Counted from the first letter of the stretch, positions 44,169 to 54,901 are shown. The stretch is 64,000 nucleotides of DNA from Microvirga antarctica (GCF_017921815.1 NZ_JAGEMM010000001.1:186001-250000), one strand, 5' to 3'. Notes: a model not told the origin generated them from the letters alone. Program-made: numbers and translations.

Positions 44169-45983
44169 CTATTCGGGCTTCGCCGCATCCATAATTCTGA
44201 GGGCTACTTTCTCGCCCCCGCCCCACCGGTCGATGGACAATGTTCCGGCCACATGAACGGGGCTGCCGATGGCTCCGGCCAGCATATTGCCAAGAGGTTG
44301 CCCTGCTGCGCGAAACGCAATGCCGCCGATAAAGGCGCCGTCGCCGCCGCGCAGCTTGACCCGCACATGGCCGCCGCTGCCCACTTCGCGCGCTTCGACG
44401 AGGCGATGGTTCGCGAACGCGAAGACGGGTTCCGGCTGCGCCGATCCGAACGGCCCGGCCCGCTCCAGCGCGGAGACGACACTGGTCTGGGCGCCGCCCG
44501 CGGTGAGCGTGGCGTCGATGGCGAAATGGGTGTCGAGGCGCGCATGTCCCACGCGCTCGGCGAGGCGCGCGGTGACGAAATCCTGAAACGCGGTGACGCC
44601 GCTGGCCGCGAGGGTCACGCCCGCCGCCATGGCATGGCCGCCGCCCTTGATCGCGACGCCCGATTCGACCGCCGCACGGACAGCCTGGCCCAGATCGACG
44701 CCGATAACGGAGCGCCCGGATCCCGTCGCCGTCCCGTCCGCGTTCAGCGTGAAGGCGAAGGCCGGGCGGCGAAACCGCTCCTTCGTGCGCGCGGCGACGA
44801 GGCCCACGATGCCGGGATGCCAGCCGGCGGACGACGTCAGCAAAATCGGCAGGTCGGGCGCAGCATCGAGCGCGAACAGTGCCTGGGCCTCCGCTTCAGC
44901 GACCGCATCCACCTCGATCGCCTGTCGCTCGCGATTGAGCGAATCAAGCTCGCCCGCGAGTCTCGCCGCTTCAATCGGGTCCGTGCTGAGCAGAAGCCGT
45001 GCGCCCAGCGCCGCATCGCCGATCCGTCCGCCCGCATTGATGCGCGGTCCGACGAGAAAGCCCAGATGCCAGCTCTCCGGTGCGCCTGACAGACCAGCCA
45101 CGTCGAGAAGGGCTGCCAGTCCCGGCCGGCTCCGGCTGCGCATGACGGCAAGGCCCTGACGCACGAACGCGCGGTTGAGCCCCACCAGCGGCACCACGTC
45201 GGCCACGGTCGCCAACGCCACCAGATCGATGCTTGCCATCAGGTCAGGGGCGGGTCTCGTCGCAAAGAATCCCCGTTGTCGCAGAACGCGGTTGAGGGCC
45301 ACAAGCGTGAGAAACACTACGCCCGCGGCACACAGGTGGCCGAGCCCCGACAGATCGTCGAGCCGGTTCGGGTTGACGATGGCCAGCGCCTCGGGAAGCT
45401 GTTCAGGGGCCTGGTGGTGATCGAGCACGACGGTGTCGAGCCCAAGCCTCCGCGCTTCTGCCAGCGGCAAGATGCTGGCGGTTCCGCAATCGACCGTGAC
45501 GAGGAGGCCCGCGCCCTCCTGTTTGAGCGCGCGGATGGCGTCCACGTTGGGGCCATAGCCCTCGGTCACGCGGTCGGGAATATGGATGACGGAATCAACG
45601 CCGCAGGCCGTGAGATATTCGGACAGCAACGCCGCGCTGCAGGCCCCATCCACATCGTAATCGCCGAAGATCGCGACCTTCTCGCGCCCGAGGACGGCAT
45701 CCGCAAGACGCCCGGCCGCCCGCTCCATATCGACCACCACATGCGGGTCGGGCATGAGATCGCGCATGCGGGGGGTCAGGAAGCCTTCGACCTCCTGGAC
45801 GCCGACGCCCCGCCCTGCGAGGACGCGGGCGAGCACGTCCGGAAGCCCGTGCGTCTGCGCAATCGCCAGCGCGATGGTGCCCTGGGCCGCGTCGCACCGC
45901 TCGATCCAGGTCTGGCCGAGGGCGGAGCGTGTCACGCCGAGGAAGGGGCGCGAGGACGCGCGCGGAAATGCTGATTCGTTCAC
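44169..45983 (-). CDS. recJ: single-stranded-DNA-specific exonuclease RecJ
   Basis: 604 residues. 5'-3' exonuclease in recombinational and mismatch repair. The DHH superfamily motifs are clear: Asp108-Tyr-Asp110-Val-Asp112 and Asp188-His-His, and the DHHA1 part has GGGHAMAAGVTL. Start is GTG 45983 with no clear ribosome site. Neighbours on both sides are unrelated. Confidence 0.94.
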   Translation of the reverse strand: MNESAFPRASSRPFLGVTRSALGQTWIERCDAAQGTIALAIAQTHGLPDVLARVLAGRGVGVQEVEGFLTPRMRDLMPDPHVVVDMERAAGRLADAVLGREKVAIFGDYDVDGACSAALLSEYLTACGVDSVIHIPDRVTEGYGPNVDAIRALKQEGAGLLVTVDCGTASILPLAEARRLGLDTVVLDHHQAPEQLPEALAIVNPNRLDDLSGLGHLCAAGVVFLTLVALNRVLRQRGFFATRPAPDLMASIDLVALATVADVVPLVGLNRAFVRQGLAVMRSRSRPGLAALLDVAGLSGAPESWHLGFLVGPRINAGGRIGDAALGARLLLSTDPIEAARLAGELDSLNRERQAIEVDAVAEAEAQALFALDAAPDLPILLTSSAGWHPGIVGLVAARTKERFRRPAFAFTLNADGTATGSGRSVIGVDLGQAVRAAVESGVAIKGGGHAMAAGVTLAASGVTAFQDFVTARLAERVGHARLDTHFAIDATLTAGGAQTSVVSALERAGPFGSAQPEPVFAFANHRLVEAREVGSGGHVRVKLRGGDGAFIGGIAFRAAGQPLGNMLAGAIGSPVHVAGTLSIDRWGGGEKVALRIMDAAKPE

Positions 45984-46048
45984 AGTGCGAGTCTAGAGCG
46001 GTTGTCAGGGTTATGAAACCGTGTGGCGCCAGACGTGAGCCAGCCTCG

Positions 46049-47011
46049 CTAATCCCGTAGTCTCGCCTCCCTGGAGGAGACCAGCCATCGCTGCACTCTG
46101 CCGTCGATAAGGGCCAGGCCTGCCGCAACGAGCGCCATGCCGACCACATGACGGGGGGCGAGGCGTTCCCCAAGGACCAGGGTGCCCATCACGATGGCGC
46201 TGACCGGAATGAGAAACGTGACCAGCAGGAGGTTGGTGGCGCCCGCCGTGGCGAGGATCCGGAAATAGAGGACGTAAGCGACCGCTGTCGACAGGACGGC
46301 GATGCCGAGGATCGCGCCGATCACCGGCAAGCCCGGGAGGGGCAGCGTCCAGGGGCGGTCGACCAGGAGCGCGATGGGCGCAAGCAGGATGGCCGATGCC
46401 GTCACCTGTCCGGCGGCGGTTGCCAGCGGGGGCACCCCTAGCTGCTTGAACCGTCGTCCGTAAACACCTGCAAACGCATAGGAAAGGGCTGCCACAAGGC
46501 ACGCGATCTGGGCCCAAATCGCAACGCTCATGCCACCCAATGCCGCCGGCCCGATCATCACCGCGACCCCGAGAAATCCCACCACCACACCGGCCAGCCG
46601 ATTGGCGGTCATGCGCTCGTCGGCGGTCGCGACATGCGCAACGACGACGGTCGCTAGGGGCGTCGTCGCGTTGAGAATCGCCGCGAGCCCTGAGGCGATA
46701 TGGGTCTGGCCCCAAACGATGAGGCTGAAGGGCACGACGTTGTTGAGGCACCCCATGACGACAAAGGCGGCCCAGACCCGACGGTCCCTTGGGAGGGTCA
46801 TGCCGGCCACGCGGCAGGCCGCGATCAAGAGGAGCGCGGCAAGTCCGACCCGCAGGGCCACGATGGTGAAGGGCGGAAGGGCCGTCACAGCGATGCCAGT
46901 AAAGAAGAACGACCCACCCCACAGCACCGACAGCGTGAGAAGCATCGCCCATTCCTTCACTGTCATGGAACGGTGGATGGCGGCAGCGGGTGGGGCAAGG
47001 CGTTCGGTCAT
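46049..47011 (-). CDS. DMT superfamily (EamA) transporter
   Basis: 320 residues, ten hydrophobic segments as two EamA repeats (about residues 17-145 and 170-300). VLWGGSFFFTGIAV at the start is characteristic. Exported or imported compound unknown. ATG 47011. Confidence 0.87.
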   Translation of the reverse strand: MTERLAPPAAAIHRSMTVKEWAMLLTLSVLWGGSFFFTGIAVTALPPFTIVALRVGLAALLLIAACRVAGMTLPRDRRVWAAFVVMGCLNNVVPFSLIVWGQTHIASGLAAILNATTPLATVVVAHVATADERMTANRLAGVVVGFLGVAVMIGPAALGGMSVAIWAQIACLVAALSYAFAGVYGRRFKQLGVPPLATAAGQVTASAILLAPIALLVDRPWTLPLPGLPVIGAILGIAVLSTAVAYVLYFRILATAGATNLLLVTFLIPVSAIVMGTLVLGERLAPRHVVGMALVAAGLALIDGRVQRWLVSSREARLRD

Positions 47012-47089
47012 GGCGGGGGGCCTGTTGTTGCTCGCCGCACGAGATCAGGCGGCGGGTTCGCCGGCGCTCCGTTTCTTGCTGCGGCCTTC

Positions 47090-47512
47090 TCAGTCGTGCC
47101 CGCCCTGCGAGCCCCGCCCCTTCTTGATATCGCCGCGCCGGCCTTTGGCCTCCAGCCGACGCTGTTTCGACGCGAAGGTCGGGCGGGTCGGACGTCGTGG
47201 CTTCGGGCGCTCTGTCGCCTGCCGGATCAGATCTACCAGACGCGCCTGCGCGTCCTCGCGGTTGCGCTCCTGCGTCCGGAAGCGTTGCGCGGTGATGATG
47301 ATGACGCCGTCATTGGTGAGCCGCTGCCCGGCCAAGCGTTCGAGGCGCTCGCGCACGTCGTCGGGAAGGTTGGGCGACATGCGGGCGTTGAACCGCAATT
47401 GCACGGCCGTCGACACCTTGTGGACATTCTGCCCGCCGGGACCCGATGCCCGGATGAAGCTCTCCTCGAGCTCATCCTCGTGGATCGACAGAGTGTTGGT
47501 CACCTTGATCAT
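47090..47512 (-). CDS. arfB: alternative ribosome-rescue factor ArfB
   Basis: 140 residues. Peptidyl-tRNA hydrolase that releases stalled ribosomes. Catalytic GGQ at residues 26-28 (ASGPGGQNVHKVST) and the long basic tail (about 100-140) that enters the mRNA channel are present. I start at ATG 47512 where the family begins. It lies 78 bp from the EamA gene. Confidence 0.92.
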   Translation of the reverse strand: MIKVTNTLSIHEDELEESFIRASGPGGQNVHKVSTAVQLRFNARMSPNLPDDVRERLERLAGQRLTNDGVIIITAQRFRTQERNREDAQARLVDLIRQATERPKPRRPTRPTFASKQRRLEAKGRRGDIKKGRGSQGGHD

Positions 47513-47644
47513 CGCGCCCCGGCCCGAAACGACGGGATGGTCCCGCACATCGCTTGTAGAGCCATTCAATAGCGGCTAAGCGCCTCGGACACATCCCAAA
47601 ACCGCAACTGAGCCACCGCGGTTTCCCCAGGCGGGCGCCCCTTC

Positions 47645-48568
47645 ATGACAGCGGTTTTCGCGAGCCTCATCCCGACCTTCCTGATCATCGCGACGGGTTG
47701 GCTGTGTCGCGTGACCGGATTTCTCGACGACCGCCATTGGGTGGGGCTGGAACGGGCCACCTATGTCATCTTCTTTCCGGCCCTGATCGTCGACACCCTG
47801 TCGCGGGCCGATCTCGGATCGGTGCCGGTGGCCGGCGTCGGCGGCGCGTTGGTGAGCGGGATCCTGCTGATCGCCGCGATCACGCTCGCCTTGCGCACGA
47901 CGCTTGAGCGGTTCGGCGTCGATGGGCCGAGCTTCACGTCGGTGTTTCAGGGCGCGACCCGGTGGAATACCTTCATCGGCCTGTCAGTCGCGGGCTCGCT
48001 GTTCGGCCCGCGCGGCGTCGCGCTGATCGCGGTCGCGATCGCCGCCATGGTGCCACTGCTCAATCTGCTCGCGTTCACCGTGTTCATCCGCTACGCCGGC
48101 CAACCGCGACGAAGCCCGCTCGACCTTTTCCGGTCGTTTGCCACCAATCCCTTCATCTGGTCCTGCGCCCTAGGAATCGGGCTCAATCTGCTGGCGCCTC
48201 CCCTGCCGAAACCGCTGGTGATCTATATCGACATCATGGGGCGGGCCGCACTTGCGGCCGGGCTGCTCGTCGTCGGGGCCGGGCTCGATATCCGCAGGCT
48301 CGCACGTCCGGGCGTGCCGCATCTCGTCTCGGGGTTTCTGAAGCTTCTCGTGCTCCCGGTGATCGTCGTCAGCCTTGCGCGATTCTGGGGCGTGGCCGGC
48401 AACGACCTGATCGTCGCCATCATCGCCGCGTCTGTGCCCTCAGCCAGCGCCGCGTACGTGCTGGCGCGTCAGATGGGGGGCAACGCCCCGTTGATGGCCG
48501 AGATCCTGACGCTGCAGACCCTGATCGCCATGGCGACAATGCCCCTGCTGATCCTGCTGCTCGCCTGA
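47645..48568 (+). CDS. AEC family transporter
   Basis: 307 residues with about ten membrane segments, similar to auxin-efflux-carrier type proteins (e.g. the ATRWNTFIGLSVAGSLFG block near 105 and ARQMGGNAPLMAEILTLQT near 280). Bacterial members carry dicarboxylates or amino acids; substrate unknown. ATG 47645. Confidence 0.87.
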   Translation: MTAVFASLIPTFLIIATGWLCRVTGFLDDRHWVGLERATYVIFFPALIVDTLSRADLGSVPVAGVGGALVSGILLIAAITLALRTTLERFGVDGPSFTSVFQGATRWNTFIGLSVAGSLFGPRGVALIAVAIAAMVPLLNLLAFTVFIRYAGQPRRSPLDLFRSFATNPFIWSCALGIGLNLLAPPLPKPLVIYIDIMGRAALAAGLLVVGAGLDIRRLARPGVPHLVSGFLKLLVLPVIVVSLARFWGVAGNDLIVAIIAASVPSASAAYVLARQMGGNAPLMAEILTLQTLIAMATMPLLILLLA

Positions 48569-48620
48569 GAACCACAACCTAAAGTAATTTATTTGTTGTT
48601 GTTTTATTTTCGGTTGTGTT

Positions 48621-48647
48621 GATAACGTGACGGATTGCAACGTTATC
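48621..48647 (+). promoter_or_regulatory. inverted repeat upstream of small conserved gene
   Basis: GATAACG (48621-48627) and CGTTATC (48641-48647) are perfect arms 20 bp apart centre to centre, two helical turns, within the AT-rich 96-bp gap before the 81-residue gene. This looks like an operator for a dimeric regulator; no regulator is known. Confidence 0.4.
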
Positions 48648-48664
48648 GTCAGACACCACAGATC

Positions 48665-48910
48665 ATGGCCAAAATTCCCACAGCACCATCCCAGCGGGCC
48701 AGTCACGATCCGCAAGCCGTCGAGGCCAACGAGGGGTCGGCTGTGCGCGGGCCCACGGGGCCCATGGAAACCGCTCGCTTCGTGGCCGATTTCACGTTGG
48801 AGCTTTCCGGCATGGCGCGCCAGTCTCGGCTCGATCTCCTGGCCTATCTCCTCGATATGGCGCGCCTCGAGGCGATCCGTGTTGTTCAGTCCAACCCCAC
48901 GGACAGGTGA
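48665..48910 (+). CDS. small conserved protein, unknown function
   Basis: 81 residues. The N-terminal 38 residues are polar and probably disordered; the rest is an amphipathic helical stretch (ETARFVADFTLELSGMARQ, then LDLLAYLLDMARLEA). I recall similar helices in short uncharacterised rhizobial proteins but cannot name a family. It is tail-to-tail with dprA (5 bp apart). No strong ribosome site is visible; the start could also be GTG/other codons upstream. Confidence 0.6.
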   Translation: MAKIPTAPSQRASHDPQAVEANEGSAVRGPTGPMETARFVADFTLELSGMARQSRLDLLAYLLDMARLEAIRVVQSNPTDR

Positions 48911-48914
48911 CGAC

Positions 48915-50120
48915 TTACGTCTTGGTGATCAGCGAGACCGCGTTTCCGCCATGGCGTTCGAGCCTGCCGGCCATCTCGAGTTCCAGCAGCGCCATGTGAA
49001 CGTCGCGGATCGCGATCCCGGATTGCCGCACGAGGTCGTCCACCGGGACCGGCGACGGGCCGAGAAAGGCCACGAGATCGACCTCGATCCTGTCGGCAGG
49101 TGCGTCCTCATGGAAGGAGCCTTCCGCCGGCAGCACGACCCCGACGGGCGGGCGCGGCACATCGGGCAGGTCGAGTTCGTCCCACAACTCCTCGGTGCCC
49201 AGCAGATGGAGCGGCTCGCCCATGGTGTCGTCGGCCCGCGGTCCCGCTGCCACCAGCGGGGCCAGCACGTGGATGACGTGGTCGATGCTCGCGCAGAGGG
49301 TGGCGCCGTCGCGAATGAGGTCGTTGGTGCCCTCCGCCCGCGGATCCAGCGGAGAGCCCGGCACGGCGAACACCTCCCGCCCCTGCTCGAGGGCAAAGCG
49401 GGCGGTGATCAGGGAGCCAGACCGTCGGGCCGCCTCGACCACGACGACCCCGTAGGACAGGCCAGACACGATCCGGTTGCGGCGCGGAAAATCCCGCCCG
49501 CGCGGCTCCCAGCCCATGGGCATCTCGGACACCACGGCACCGCCGTTCTCGACAATCGCGAGCAGCAGCGCCTCGTTCTCGGGCGGATAGATTCGGTCCT
49601 GCCCACCCGCCAGCACCGCGATGGTGCCCGACGCCAGCGTGGCCTTGTGAGCCCGGGTATCGATTCCGCGCGCCAATCCGGACACGACCACATAGCCCGC
49701 CTCGCCCAATTGGCGCGACAGGCGCTCGGCAAAGGCCAGACCCGCCGCCGAGGCATTCCGCGAGCCGACCATCGCCACCGCTGGACGGTTGAGGATGTCG
49801 CGCGACCCCCTTACCGCGATCATCGGTGGCGCCGTGTCGGCAGCCTGCAAGGCCTTGGGATAATCCGGTTCGCCCATGGCGATGAAGCAGGTGCCGATCC
49901 GTGAAGCGGCGGCGATCTCCCGCTCGGCGTCCGCACGGCTTGTGATTTTAAGGGCCGGACGTCCACTGCGCCTGGCAATCTCCGGCAGCGCCGCAAGGGC
50001 GGCCGACGCGCCGCCATACTGGTTGATGAGGGACCGGAACGTGCGCGGGCCGACACGCTCCGAGCGGATCAGCCGCAGCCAGTCGATGCGCTGCTCATCC
50101 GTGAGCGAAACGCCGGTCAT
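48915..50120 (-). CDS. dprA: DNA-processing protein DprA
   Basis: 401 residues. Rossmann-fold single-stranded DNA-binding protein that loads RecA in transformation. GSRNASAAG near residue 120, [18 protein letters not shown] and RIYPPEN follow; a C-terminal winged-helix (DML1-like) domain covers the last 70 residues. Start ATG 50120 overlaps the plsY stop by 4 bp, so the two are coupled. Confidence 0.93.
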   Translation of the reverse strand: MTGVSLTDEQRIDWLRLIRSERVGPRTFRSLINQYGGASAALAALPEIARRSGRPALKITSRADAEREIAAASRIGTCFIAMGEPDYPKALQAADTAPPMIAVRGSRDILNRPAVAMVGSRNASAAGLAFAERLSRQLGEAGYVVVSGLARGIDTRAHKATLASGTIAVLAGGQDRIYPPENEALLLAIVENGGAVVSEMPMGWEPRGRDFPRRNRIVSGLSYGVVVVEAARRSGSLITARFALEQGREVFAVPGSPLDPRAEGTNDLIRDGATLCASIDHVIHVLAPLVAAGPRADDTMGEPLHLLGTEELWDELDLPDVPRPPVGVVLPAEGSFHEDAPADRIEVDLVAFLGPSPVPVDDLVRQSGIAIRDVHMALLELEMAGRLERHGGNAVSLITKT

Positions 50121-50719
50121 CCCTTTTGTCCGATCCGCCCCTCGGTGCCATCGAGCAACCGGGCGATGTTGTCGCTGTGCTTCCACCACAGAAGCGCCGC
50201 CAGAACGAACGCCACGCCGGCCATCTGCGGCTCGCCAAGCAGCCACAACACGACGGGCGAAGCGGCGCTGGCGATCAGCGCTGACAGGGAGGAATAGCGG
50301 GTGGTCAAGGCAAGGCCCATCCAGATCACCGCGAAGGCGAGCGCCGCCAGGGGTTGCAGACCGAGCAGGACTCCCAGGAAGGTCGCCACGCCCTTACCGC
50401 CCTTGAAGCCGAGCCAGACCGGAAAGAGATGACCGAGAAAGGCCCCAAGCGCCGCAACGGCACCGAGGTCATCCGCCCAGTAGCGGGCAATCACCACGGC
50501 GGCCGTGCCCTTGAGGGCGTCGCCGATCAGCGTGGCGGCAGCGAGCCCCCTCCGGCCCGTGCGCAGAACATTGGTCGCGCCAATATTCCCGGAGCCGACT
50601 TTCCGGATATCCCCCAGCCCCGCCATGCGGGTGAAGATCACGCCGAAGGGAATCGAGCCGAGCAGATAGCCGAGGACGAGGGCCGCCAGCAGGTACAACA
50701 GGTGGATGTCGTCGGACAT
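50117..50719 (-). CDS. plsY: glycerol-3-phosphate acyltransferase PlsY
   Basis: 200 residues. Membrane enzyme acylating glycerol 3-phosphate from acyl phosphate, the first step of phospholipid synthesis. [13 protein letters not shown] near residue 42 and [11 protein letters not shown] near 100 are the active loops. Start ATG 50719 is preferred to the longer frame. Lies between pyrC (11 bp away) and dprA. Confidence 0.95.
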   Translation of the reverse strand: MSDDIHLLYLLAALVLGYLLGSIPFGVIFTRMAGLGDIRKVGSGNIGATNVLRTGRRGLAAATLIGDALKGTAAVVIARYWADDLGAVAALGAFLGHLFPVWLGFKGGKGVATFLGVLLGLQPLAALAFAVIWMGLALTTRYSSLSALIASAASPVVLWLLGEPQMAGVAFVLAALLWWKHSDNIARLLDGTEGRIGQKG

Positions 50720-50729
50720 TCGTTCCCTT

Positions 50730-52040
50730 TCAGGTGGGCCGGCGGTCGAACACGATCCTGCCCGCAACCAGGGTCAGCGTCACCTGTCCTTCCAGACGGG
50801 CTTCCTCGAACGGCGTGTTTTTGGACAGGGAGCGCAGATCGCGCTTGTCGAGAACGTAAGGGGCGTCGGGGTCGAACACGATGAGGTCGGCGGGCGCGCC
50901 TCGCGCAAGCCGACCCGCCGCCAATCCGAGGATCTCGGCCGGCTGGCTGGAGAGCGCCTGCAACAGGCGCGGCAGCGGGATGAGGTCTGCATGAACGAGC
51001 CGCAGGCCGGCCGAGAGCAGCGTCTCGAGGCCGACGGCCCCGTCCTCGGCTTCGGCGAACGGCAACCGCTTGGTCTCCACATCCTGTGGATTGTGGTCGG
51101 AGACGATCACGTCGATGGTGCCGTCGGCCAGAGCCGCGATCATCGCCTGCCGGTCATCCTCATGGCGCAGCGGCGGCGACAGTTTGAAAAACGTCCGGTA
51201 GTCGCCGATGTCGTTCTCGTTGAGGGCCAGATTGTTGATGGACACCCCGCAGGTGACCCGCAGCCCCTGCTTTTTCGCCGCCCGGATGATATCGGCCGAA
51301 TCGGCACAGGAGATCATCGCCGCGTGGTAGCGGCCGCCGGTGAGTCGGACGAGGCGCATGTCGCGTTCCAGCATCACCGTCTCGGCCTCGCGGGGAATGC
51401 CCGGCAGGCCGAGGCGCGCGGCGAACTCGCCCTCATTCATGACGCCTTGGCCGACCAGATCCGGGTCCTCGACGTGGTGGACGATCAGCGCATCGAAATC
51501 GCGGGCGTAAGTGAGCGCCCGGCGCATCACCTGCGCGTTGGTGACCGAGCGCGCCCCATCCGTGAAGGCGACCGCCCCCGCCTCGCGCAAGAGCCCGATC
51601 TCGGCCATCTCGACCCCCAGCAGCCCCTTCGTCAGGGCGGCGGCCGGCAGCACGTTGACGATGGAGGTGTCGCGCGCCCGGCGATAGAGAAAATCGACGA
51701 TGGCCGGATCGTCCACCACTGGGTTGGTGTCGGGCATCGACACGATGGTCGTCACGCCTCCTGCGGCGGCCGCCTCACCTGCGCTCTTCAGGGTTTCGCG
51801 ATGGGCCGCCCCGGGTTCCCCGAGGAAGGCCCGCATGTCGATGAGGCCCGGGGCCAGCACCTGGCCACCGCAATTGACCGCCTGCGCGTCGTCCGGGGCT
51901 GCCACAGCGTTCCCGAGATCCGCGATTAATCCGTCGCGCACGAGAAGGCTGCCGCGTTCCTCACGTCCCGTGGCGGGGTCGATGAGGCGGGCGTTGGTGA
52001 GCAGGATGGGGCGATCTGGCGTCATGGCGAATTCTGTCAT
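50730..52040 (-). CDS. pyrC: dihydroorotase-like protein lacking the HxH zinc site
   Basis: 436 residues of the amidohydrolase fold, close to class I dihydroorotase, paired with pyrB. However the canonical DxHxH metal motif reads Asp68-Met-Arg70-Ala-Phe72, so both histidines are missing, although a later Asp (VSDHNPQD) is kept. Similar proteins (PyrC', PyrX) are known as non-catalytic partners of aspartate transcarbamoylase, which fits the position 30 bp after pyrB. A true dihydroorotase would then be encoded elsewhere. Confidence 0.8.
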   Translation of the reverse strand: MTEFAMTPDRPILLTNARLIDPATGREERGSLLVRDGLIADLGNAVAAPDDAQAVNCGGQVLAPGLIDMRAFLGEPGAAHRETLKSAGEAAAAGGVTTIVSMPDTNPVVDDPAIVDFLYRRARDTSIVNVLPAAALTKGLLGVEMAEIGLLREAGAVAFTDGARSVTNAQVMRRALTYARDFDALIVHHVEDPDLVGQGVMNEGEFAARLGLPGIPREAETVMLERDMRLVRLTGGRYHAAMISCADSADIIRAAKKQGLRVTCGVSINNLALNENDIGDYRTFFKLSPPLRHEDDRQAMIAALADGTIDVIVSDHNPQDVETKRLPFAEAEDGAVGLETLLSAGLRLVHADLIPLPRLLQALSSQPAEILGLAAGRLARGAPADLIVFDPDAPYVLDKRDLRSLSKNTPFEEARLEGQVTLTLVAGRIVFDRRPT

Positions 52041-52070
52041 TCCCGATCCAATGTGTGGAAGGCGGTCGCG

Positions 52071-53018
52071 TTATCGGTTCGGCAGGTGGCTCGCGAGAGC
52101 CTCCAGCACCGCCATGCGGACCGCCACGCCCATCTCGACCTGTTCGCGGATGAGCGATTGCGCGCCGTCCGCCACCTCGGAGGAAATTTCGACGCCGCGA
52201 TTCATCGGGCCCGGATGCATGACGAACGCATCGGGCTTCGCATAGCCGAGCTTTTCCTGATCGAGTCCGTAGAAGCGGAAATACTCTTTTGTCGACGGGA
52301 CAAACGAGCCATTCATCCGCTCCCGCTGCAAGCGCAGCATCATGACGATATCCGCCCCTTCAAGGCCGCGGCGCATATCGGTGAAGGTCTCGAACCCGAG
52401 GGCTTCGATCCCCGGCGGCAGCAGCGTCGAGGGCGCAACGAGCCGGACCCTTGCGCCGAGTGTCGCCAGCAGCAGCATGTTGGAGCGGGCGACTCGAGAA
52501 TGGACGATGTCGCCGCAGATCGCCACCGTCAGGCCCGCGATGCCACCCTTGTTGCGGCGGATCGTGAGGGCGTCGAGGAGCGCCTGTGTCGGATGTTCGT
52601 GCGCGCCGTCGCCGGCATTCACCACCGAGCAATCGACCTTCTGGGCAAGAAGATGGACCGCGCCCGCCGCGTGATGGCGCACGATGATGAGATCGGGCCG
52701 CATGGCGTTGAGGGTGGCTGCCGTGTCGATCAGCGTCTCGCCCTTCTTCACTGAGGACGACGCCACCGACATGTTCATGACGTCCGCCCCCAGACGCTTG
52801 CCGGCGATCTCGAAGGAGGATTGCGTGCGGGTCGAGGGCTCGAAGAAAAGATTGATCTGCGTGCGGCCGCGAAGGGTCGACTTCTTCTTTTCCACCTGCC
52901 GGCTGACTTCGACCTGCGCCTCGGCGAGATCGAGCAACGCGGTCAGATCGGGGGCGGACAGCCCCGCGATTCCGAGCAGGTGGCGGTGGGGGAAAACGGA
53001 TCGGGGTGTGTCGCTCAT
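52071..53018 (-). CDS. pyrB: aspartate carbamoyltransferase catalytic subunit
   Basis: 315 residues. Commits carbamoyl phosphate and aspartate to pyrimidine synthesis. The carbamoyl-phosphate loop [11 protein letters not shown] has Ser62-Thr-Arg64-Thr65; [10 protein letters not shown] follows near residue 141. First of a pyrB-pyrC-plsY-dprA run. No regulatory subunit (pyrI) is present, as usual where PyrX-type partners occur. Confidence 0.95.
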   Translation of the reverse strand: MSDTPRSVFPHRHLLGIAGLSAPDLTALLDLAEAQVEVSRQVEKKKSTLRGRTQINLFFEPSTRTQSSFEIAGKRLGADVMNMSVASSSVKKGETLIDTAATLNAMRPDLIIVRHHAAGAVHLLAQKVDCSVVNAGDGAHEHPTQALLDALTIRRNKGGIAGLTVAICGDIVHSRVARSNMLLLATLGARVRLVAPSTLLPPGIEALGFETFTDMRRGLEGADIVMMLRLQRERMNGSFVPSTKEYFRFYGLDQEKLGYAKPDAFVMHPGPMNRGVEISSEVADGAQSLIREQVEMGVAVRMAVLEALASHLPNR

Positions 53019-53145
53019 CTTAAGCGATTGGCTATAGGCAATTGCCGATGGTGCGGCAAGCCGGGAGAAGGGCGCCGCGCGGATTTACCGGGCGCGCCAC
53101 GACCGGTAGGGTGCGGTGCGCAGAACCACGCGTCGGTGGCCCGCC

Positions 53146-54765
53146 ATGACGACCCATGAGGTTTTCAACCAGACCCCGCCCCTGCCCGACCACAATCTGA
53201 TGGCGACCGACCGGCCGCTCTGTGATGCGCTCATGGCGAATGGCGGCGATCCGGGCAGTTTGCAGGAGTTTGGCGAGCGTTGGGGCACGGCCGGGCGTTT
53301 CGACCTCGGGCGCCTCGCAAACGAGAATCCGCCCGTCTTGCAGACCCACGACGCCGCGGGTCGCCGGCGCGACGAGGTGACGTTTCATCCGGCCTATCAT
53401 GCGCTCATGAGCGCCAGCATGGCCGACGGCCTGCACGCCTCGACATGGGAGCCGGCCGGCGCAGGCGCCCGCCATGTGGAGCGGGCCGCGCGTCTCTTCA
53501 TGATCTCCGGCGTCGAGGCTGGCCATGTCTGTCCCCTGACCATGACCCATGCCTCCGTCGCGGCGCTGAGCGCCGGTCCCGCGCACCTCGCCGAATGGCT
53601 GCCGCGCATTCGCGGCCGCGCTTACGATTCCCGCTTCATCCCATTCTGGGACAAAAGCGCAGTCACGCTCGGGATGGGCATGACGGAAAAGCAGGGCGGC
53701 ACGGATGTGCGCGCCAACACGACACGGGCGGTCAAGACCAGCGGCGACGAATATGCCCTGACGGGGCACAAGTGGTTTTTGTCCGCCCCCATGTGCGACG
53801 CGTTTCTGGTGCTGGCCCAGGCAGCCGGGGGCCTGACGTGTTTTCTCCTGCCCCGGTTCAGACCGGATGGCAGCCTCAACACCCCTTATCTGCAACGGTT
53901 GAAGGACAAGCTCGGCAACCGGTCGAACGCCTCCGCCGAGGTCGAGTTCGACAAGGCTTTCTGCTGGCTTATCGGCGAGGAAGGGCGCGGTCTCGCGACG
54001 ATCCTCAAGATGGTCCATCTCACCCGGCTCGATTGCGCGGTCGCTTCAGCGGGCCTCGTGCGGAAGGGGCTCGTGTTCGCCCATCACCATGCCCGCCACA
54101 GGCATGTCTTCGGCAAAATACTGCTCGACCAGCCGCTGATGCGCAGCGTCCTTGCCGATCTCGCGCTTGAATCGGAGGCGATGACGGCTTTGGCTGTCCG
54201 TCTTGCCCGCAGCTTCGACGGCGCAGAGGGTGATGCCCGCGAGGCAGCCTTTGCGCGACTTGTGACGCCGGCGTCCAAGTTCGGCATCTGCAAGCGGGCC
54301 CCAAACCTGCTCTACGAGCTCATGGAATGCCTCGGCGGCAATGGTTATGTGGAGGAATCCCCCCTGCCGCGGCTCTACCGCGAAGCGCCGGTCAACGCGA
54401 TCTGGGAGGGCTCTGGCAACGTCATCGCGCTTGACATCCTGCGGATGGTGGCCCGCGACCGGGATGCCGCTGGGGTAATCATCGAGGATCTTGTCACAGC
54501 GGCCGTTGACCTTCCGGGCGTGCGAGAGACAGGGGCGGCGGTCCGGCAGGCTCTTGCCGCGCCCGATGCCGAGGCGCGCGCCCGGTTCATCGCAGACCGA
54601 CTCTACGCTCTTGCGGCAGCAGGAGCCCTCGCGGCCTCCGCGCCCCCCGAGATCGCGACGGCCTGGGCGCGAACCCGGCTTGTAACGCCAGCCGGCATGA
54701 TGGGCAGCAACCCGCTGGGGGATTCCGCCAAACCCTTGCTGGAGCGGATTTTCACCGCCATATAG
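53146..54765 (+). CDS. AidB-type acyl-CoA dehydrogenase
   Basis: 539 residues, flavoprotein of the acyl-CoA dehydrogenase fold in the AidB branch: NQTPPLPDHNLMATDRPL at the start, GMTEKQGGTDVRAN near residue 178 and ECLGGNGYVEESPLPRLYRE near 405. AidB binds DNA and is linked to alkylation defence in E. coli. No alkylation-repair genes adjoin. ATG 53146 is chosen within the longer frame. Confidence 0.87.
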   Translation: MTTHEVFNQTPPLPDHNLMATDRPLCDALMANGGDPGSLQEFGERWGTAGRFDLGRLANENPPVLQTHDAAGRRRDEVTFHPAYHALMSASMADGLHASTWEPAGAGARHVERAARLFMISGVEAGHVCPLTMTHASVAALSAGPAHLAEWLPRIRGRAYDSRFIPFWDKSAVTLGMGMTEKQGGTDVRANTTRAVKTSGDEYALTGHKWFLSAPMCDAFLVLAQAAGGLTCFLLPRFRPDGSLNTPYLQRLKDKLGNRSNASAEVEFDKAFCWLIGEEGRGLATILKMVHLTRLDCAVASAGLVRKGLVFAHHHARHRHVFGKILLDQPLMRSVLADLALESEAMTALAVRLARSFDGAEGDAREAAFARLVTPASKFGICKRAPNLLYELMECLGGNGYVEESPLPRLYREAPVNAIWEGSGNVIALDILRMVARDRDAAGVIIEDLVTAAVDLPGVRETGAAVRQALAAPDAEARARFIADRLYALAAAGALAASAPPEIATAWARTRLVTPAGMMGSNPLGDSAKPLLERIFTAI

Positions 54766-54901
54766 CTTGGCAGCCGGCGCGGTCGATTTGACTTGTCGGC
54801 GATCATCAACCACTTATCCGCCCCCACGGTAGTCAAGGCTGGCTGCCGCTTTCGCCGTGACCATCGAGCGCACGCTCGCGGCTATCGCTAGGAAGTCGCA
54901 C

